Below, piece by piece: positions 6,677 through 7,154 of a stretch of 7,154 bases of DNA (positions are counted from its first letter, which is position 1; every line of letters begins with the position of its first letter). A program made the position numbers and the translations under genes. This DNA is from Planctomycetales bacterium (GTDB lineage Bacteria > Planctomycetota > SBBH01): the NCBI GenBank assembly GCA_005239795.1, contig SBBH01000110.1, positions 1-7,154 on the forward strand, given 5' to 3'. Under the pieces are notes generated by a model, which worked only from the letters and a program-made list of their open reading frames with translations, was not told where the DNA came from and did not search any database.

Positions 6677-6698
6677 GCAGTTTTTCCGGGAGAAATGA

Positions 6699-6971
6699 TC
6701 ATGTCCCAGGAGGCCTGTCCATCTGTGCAGGTTTGACAGAAGAGGAGGGGTCGGGCCCCAGGGTGCGGACCAGGCGGTCCAGGACTTCGTTGAGATGTCT
6801 TAGGCGTTCATCGAGGACCTGCGCGATCTGCTGACGCTGGAAAACGCCGCTCGGCATCCCTGCCCGCCGCGCCTGCTCGTTCAGGTGTTTGCGGTCCTCC
6901 TGGGCAGCCAGGCGCGCGCGGATTTCGAGGCTTTTGCGGTCGAGGGGGGCGTCTCCCGGGTTCATCTCCAT
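6699..6971 (-). CDS. small 90-aa helical protein upstream of the actin-like gene
   Basis: Not recognised. It is a short, highly charged protein with helices at about residues 11-37 (Arg/Glu/Gln/Ala-rich) and about 44-71, whose spaced Leu/Val residues suggest a coiled coil. The tail is Pro-rich. There is no membrane segment. Codons are strongly G/C at the third position, unlike the overlapping frame that begins at 7020. An in-frame TAG four codons upstream limits the start to ATG 6971 or ATG 6965. No Shine-Dalgarno site is properly spaced, but a promoter places transcription at the first ATG. It precedes the actin-like gene on the same strand and may be co-transcribed with it. A partner or regulator of the ATPase is plausible but unproven. 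Confidence 0.65.
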   Translation of the reverse strand: MEMNPGDAPLDRKSLEIRARLAAQEDRKHLNEQARRAGMPSGVFQRQQIAQVLDERLRHLNEVLDRLVRTLGPDPSSSVKPAQMDRPPGT

Positions 6972-6977
6972 GCACGC

Positions 6978-7006
6978 AGTCTACGATGCTCCCCACATTT
7001 TGCCAA
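6978..7006 (-). promoter_or_regulatory. sigma70-type promoter giving a predicted leaderless mRNA for the 90-aa gene
   Basis: On the minus strand TTGGCA (7006-7001, five of six) and TAGACT (6983-6978, four of six) are exactly 17 nt apart. The usual 7-nt spacing from the -10 puts the start on base 6971, the A of the ATG, so the mRNA would have no 5' leader. Confidence 0.5.
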
Positions 7007-7154
7007 TTCGTGGGTGGCACCTCGAGTATCCCCAGTTCAGTGGTGACTTTTCCAGCATTTCACAGGGGAAATGCCTCCAAAAATAGTTCGTAAAAGCGGC
7101 TCAGCGATAACAGGCATCATCAAGCGGCAGATCTTGCCACAGTGGGTAGGCTGG
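7007..7154. other. right-end intergenic sequence with a 7-bp dyad
   Basis: No convincing gene is seen in these last 148 bases. The perfect inverted repeat GCATTTC (7055-7061) / GAAATGC (7068-7074) has a 6-nt loop and no U-run, so it fits an operator better than a terminator. Two short minus-strand frames reach the window edge: one of 17 codons ending with the TGA at 7103-7101, and one of about 38 codons. Neither has clear coding character. Composition is more A/T-rich than the genes. Confidence 0.4.

Noticed and set aside
6808..7020. GTG-started minus-strand frame of 70 codons overlapping the 90-aa gene
   Set aside because: It is rich in Arg, Pro and Gly from an out-of-frame reading. The 90-aa frame has the better codon composition and a fitting promoter.
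6965..7154. Insertion-sequence remnant at the right end
   Set aside because: TGG-AAA words and the A/T-richer composition suggested a mobile element, but no terminal inverted repeats, target duplication or transposase motif can be shown.

Overview
The window is GC-rich bacterial DNA with high G/C at third codon positions in every gene called. Sigma70-like promoters and Shine-Dalgarno sites can be read by eye. The species cannot be identified from the sequence. It looks like a free-living bacterium, and a chromosomal exopolysaccharide region and a plasmid-like segment are both possible.

Left part (1-2393, + strand). The window opens with the last 52 codons of an unrecognised gene. A 114-nt gap follows, holding a possible promoter, a stem-loop and a strong ribosome binding site. 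Next is a complete 705-aa Wzz-type polysaccharide co-polymerase fused to a bacterial tyrosine kinase (BY-kinase) ending in a tyrosine cluster. This part belongs to capsule or exopolysaccharide export.

Right part (2446-6971). Four genes form an unusual locus: a ParB-like protein (- strand) whose DNA-binding/CTPase region sits behind about 350-370 residues with no recognised domain; a divergent 338-aa mostly helical protein of unknown family (+); an actin/Hsp70-fold ATPase of 420 aa (-), convergent with it; and a 90-aa helical protein (-) just upstream of the ATPase. No ParA gene is present, and the BY-kinase is the only MinD/ParA-fold ATPase in the window. An actin-like ATPase, a ParB-like DNA binder, accessory helical proteins and GTTTTC(A/C)CG repeats in the parB-like upstream region together suggest a candidate DNA segregation or cytoskeletal module. 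That function is inferred.

Control signals. The 338-aa gene has a clear promoter (TTGACA, 18 nt, TACAGT). The 90-aa gene and the ATPase gene have promoter-like sequences so close to their ATGs that the mRNAs would be leaderless or nearly so. The convergent 338-aa and ATPase genes share one A/T-armed hairpin, which looks like a bidirectional terminator and contains both stop codons. The last 148 bases (7007-7154) contain no convincing gene.
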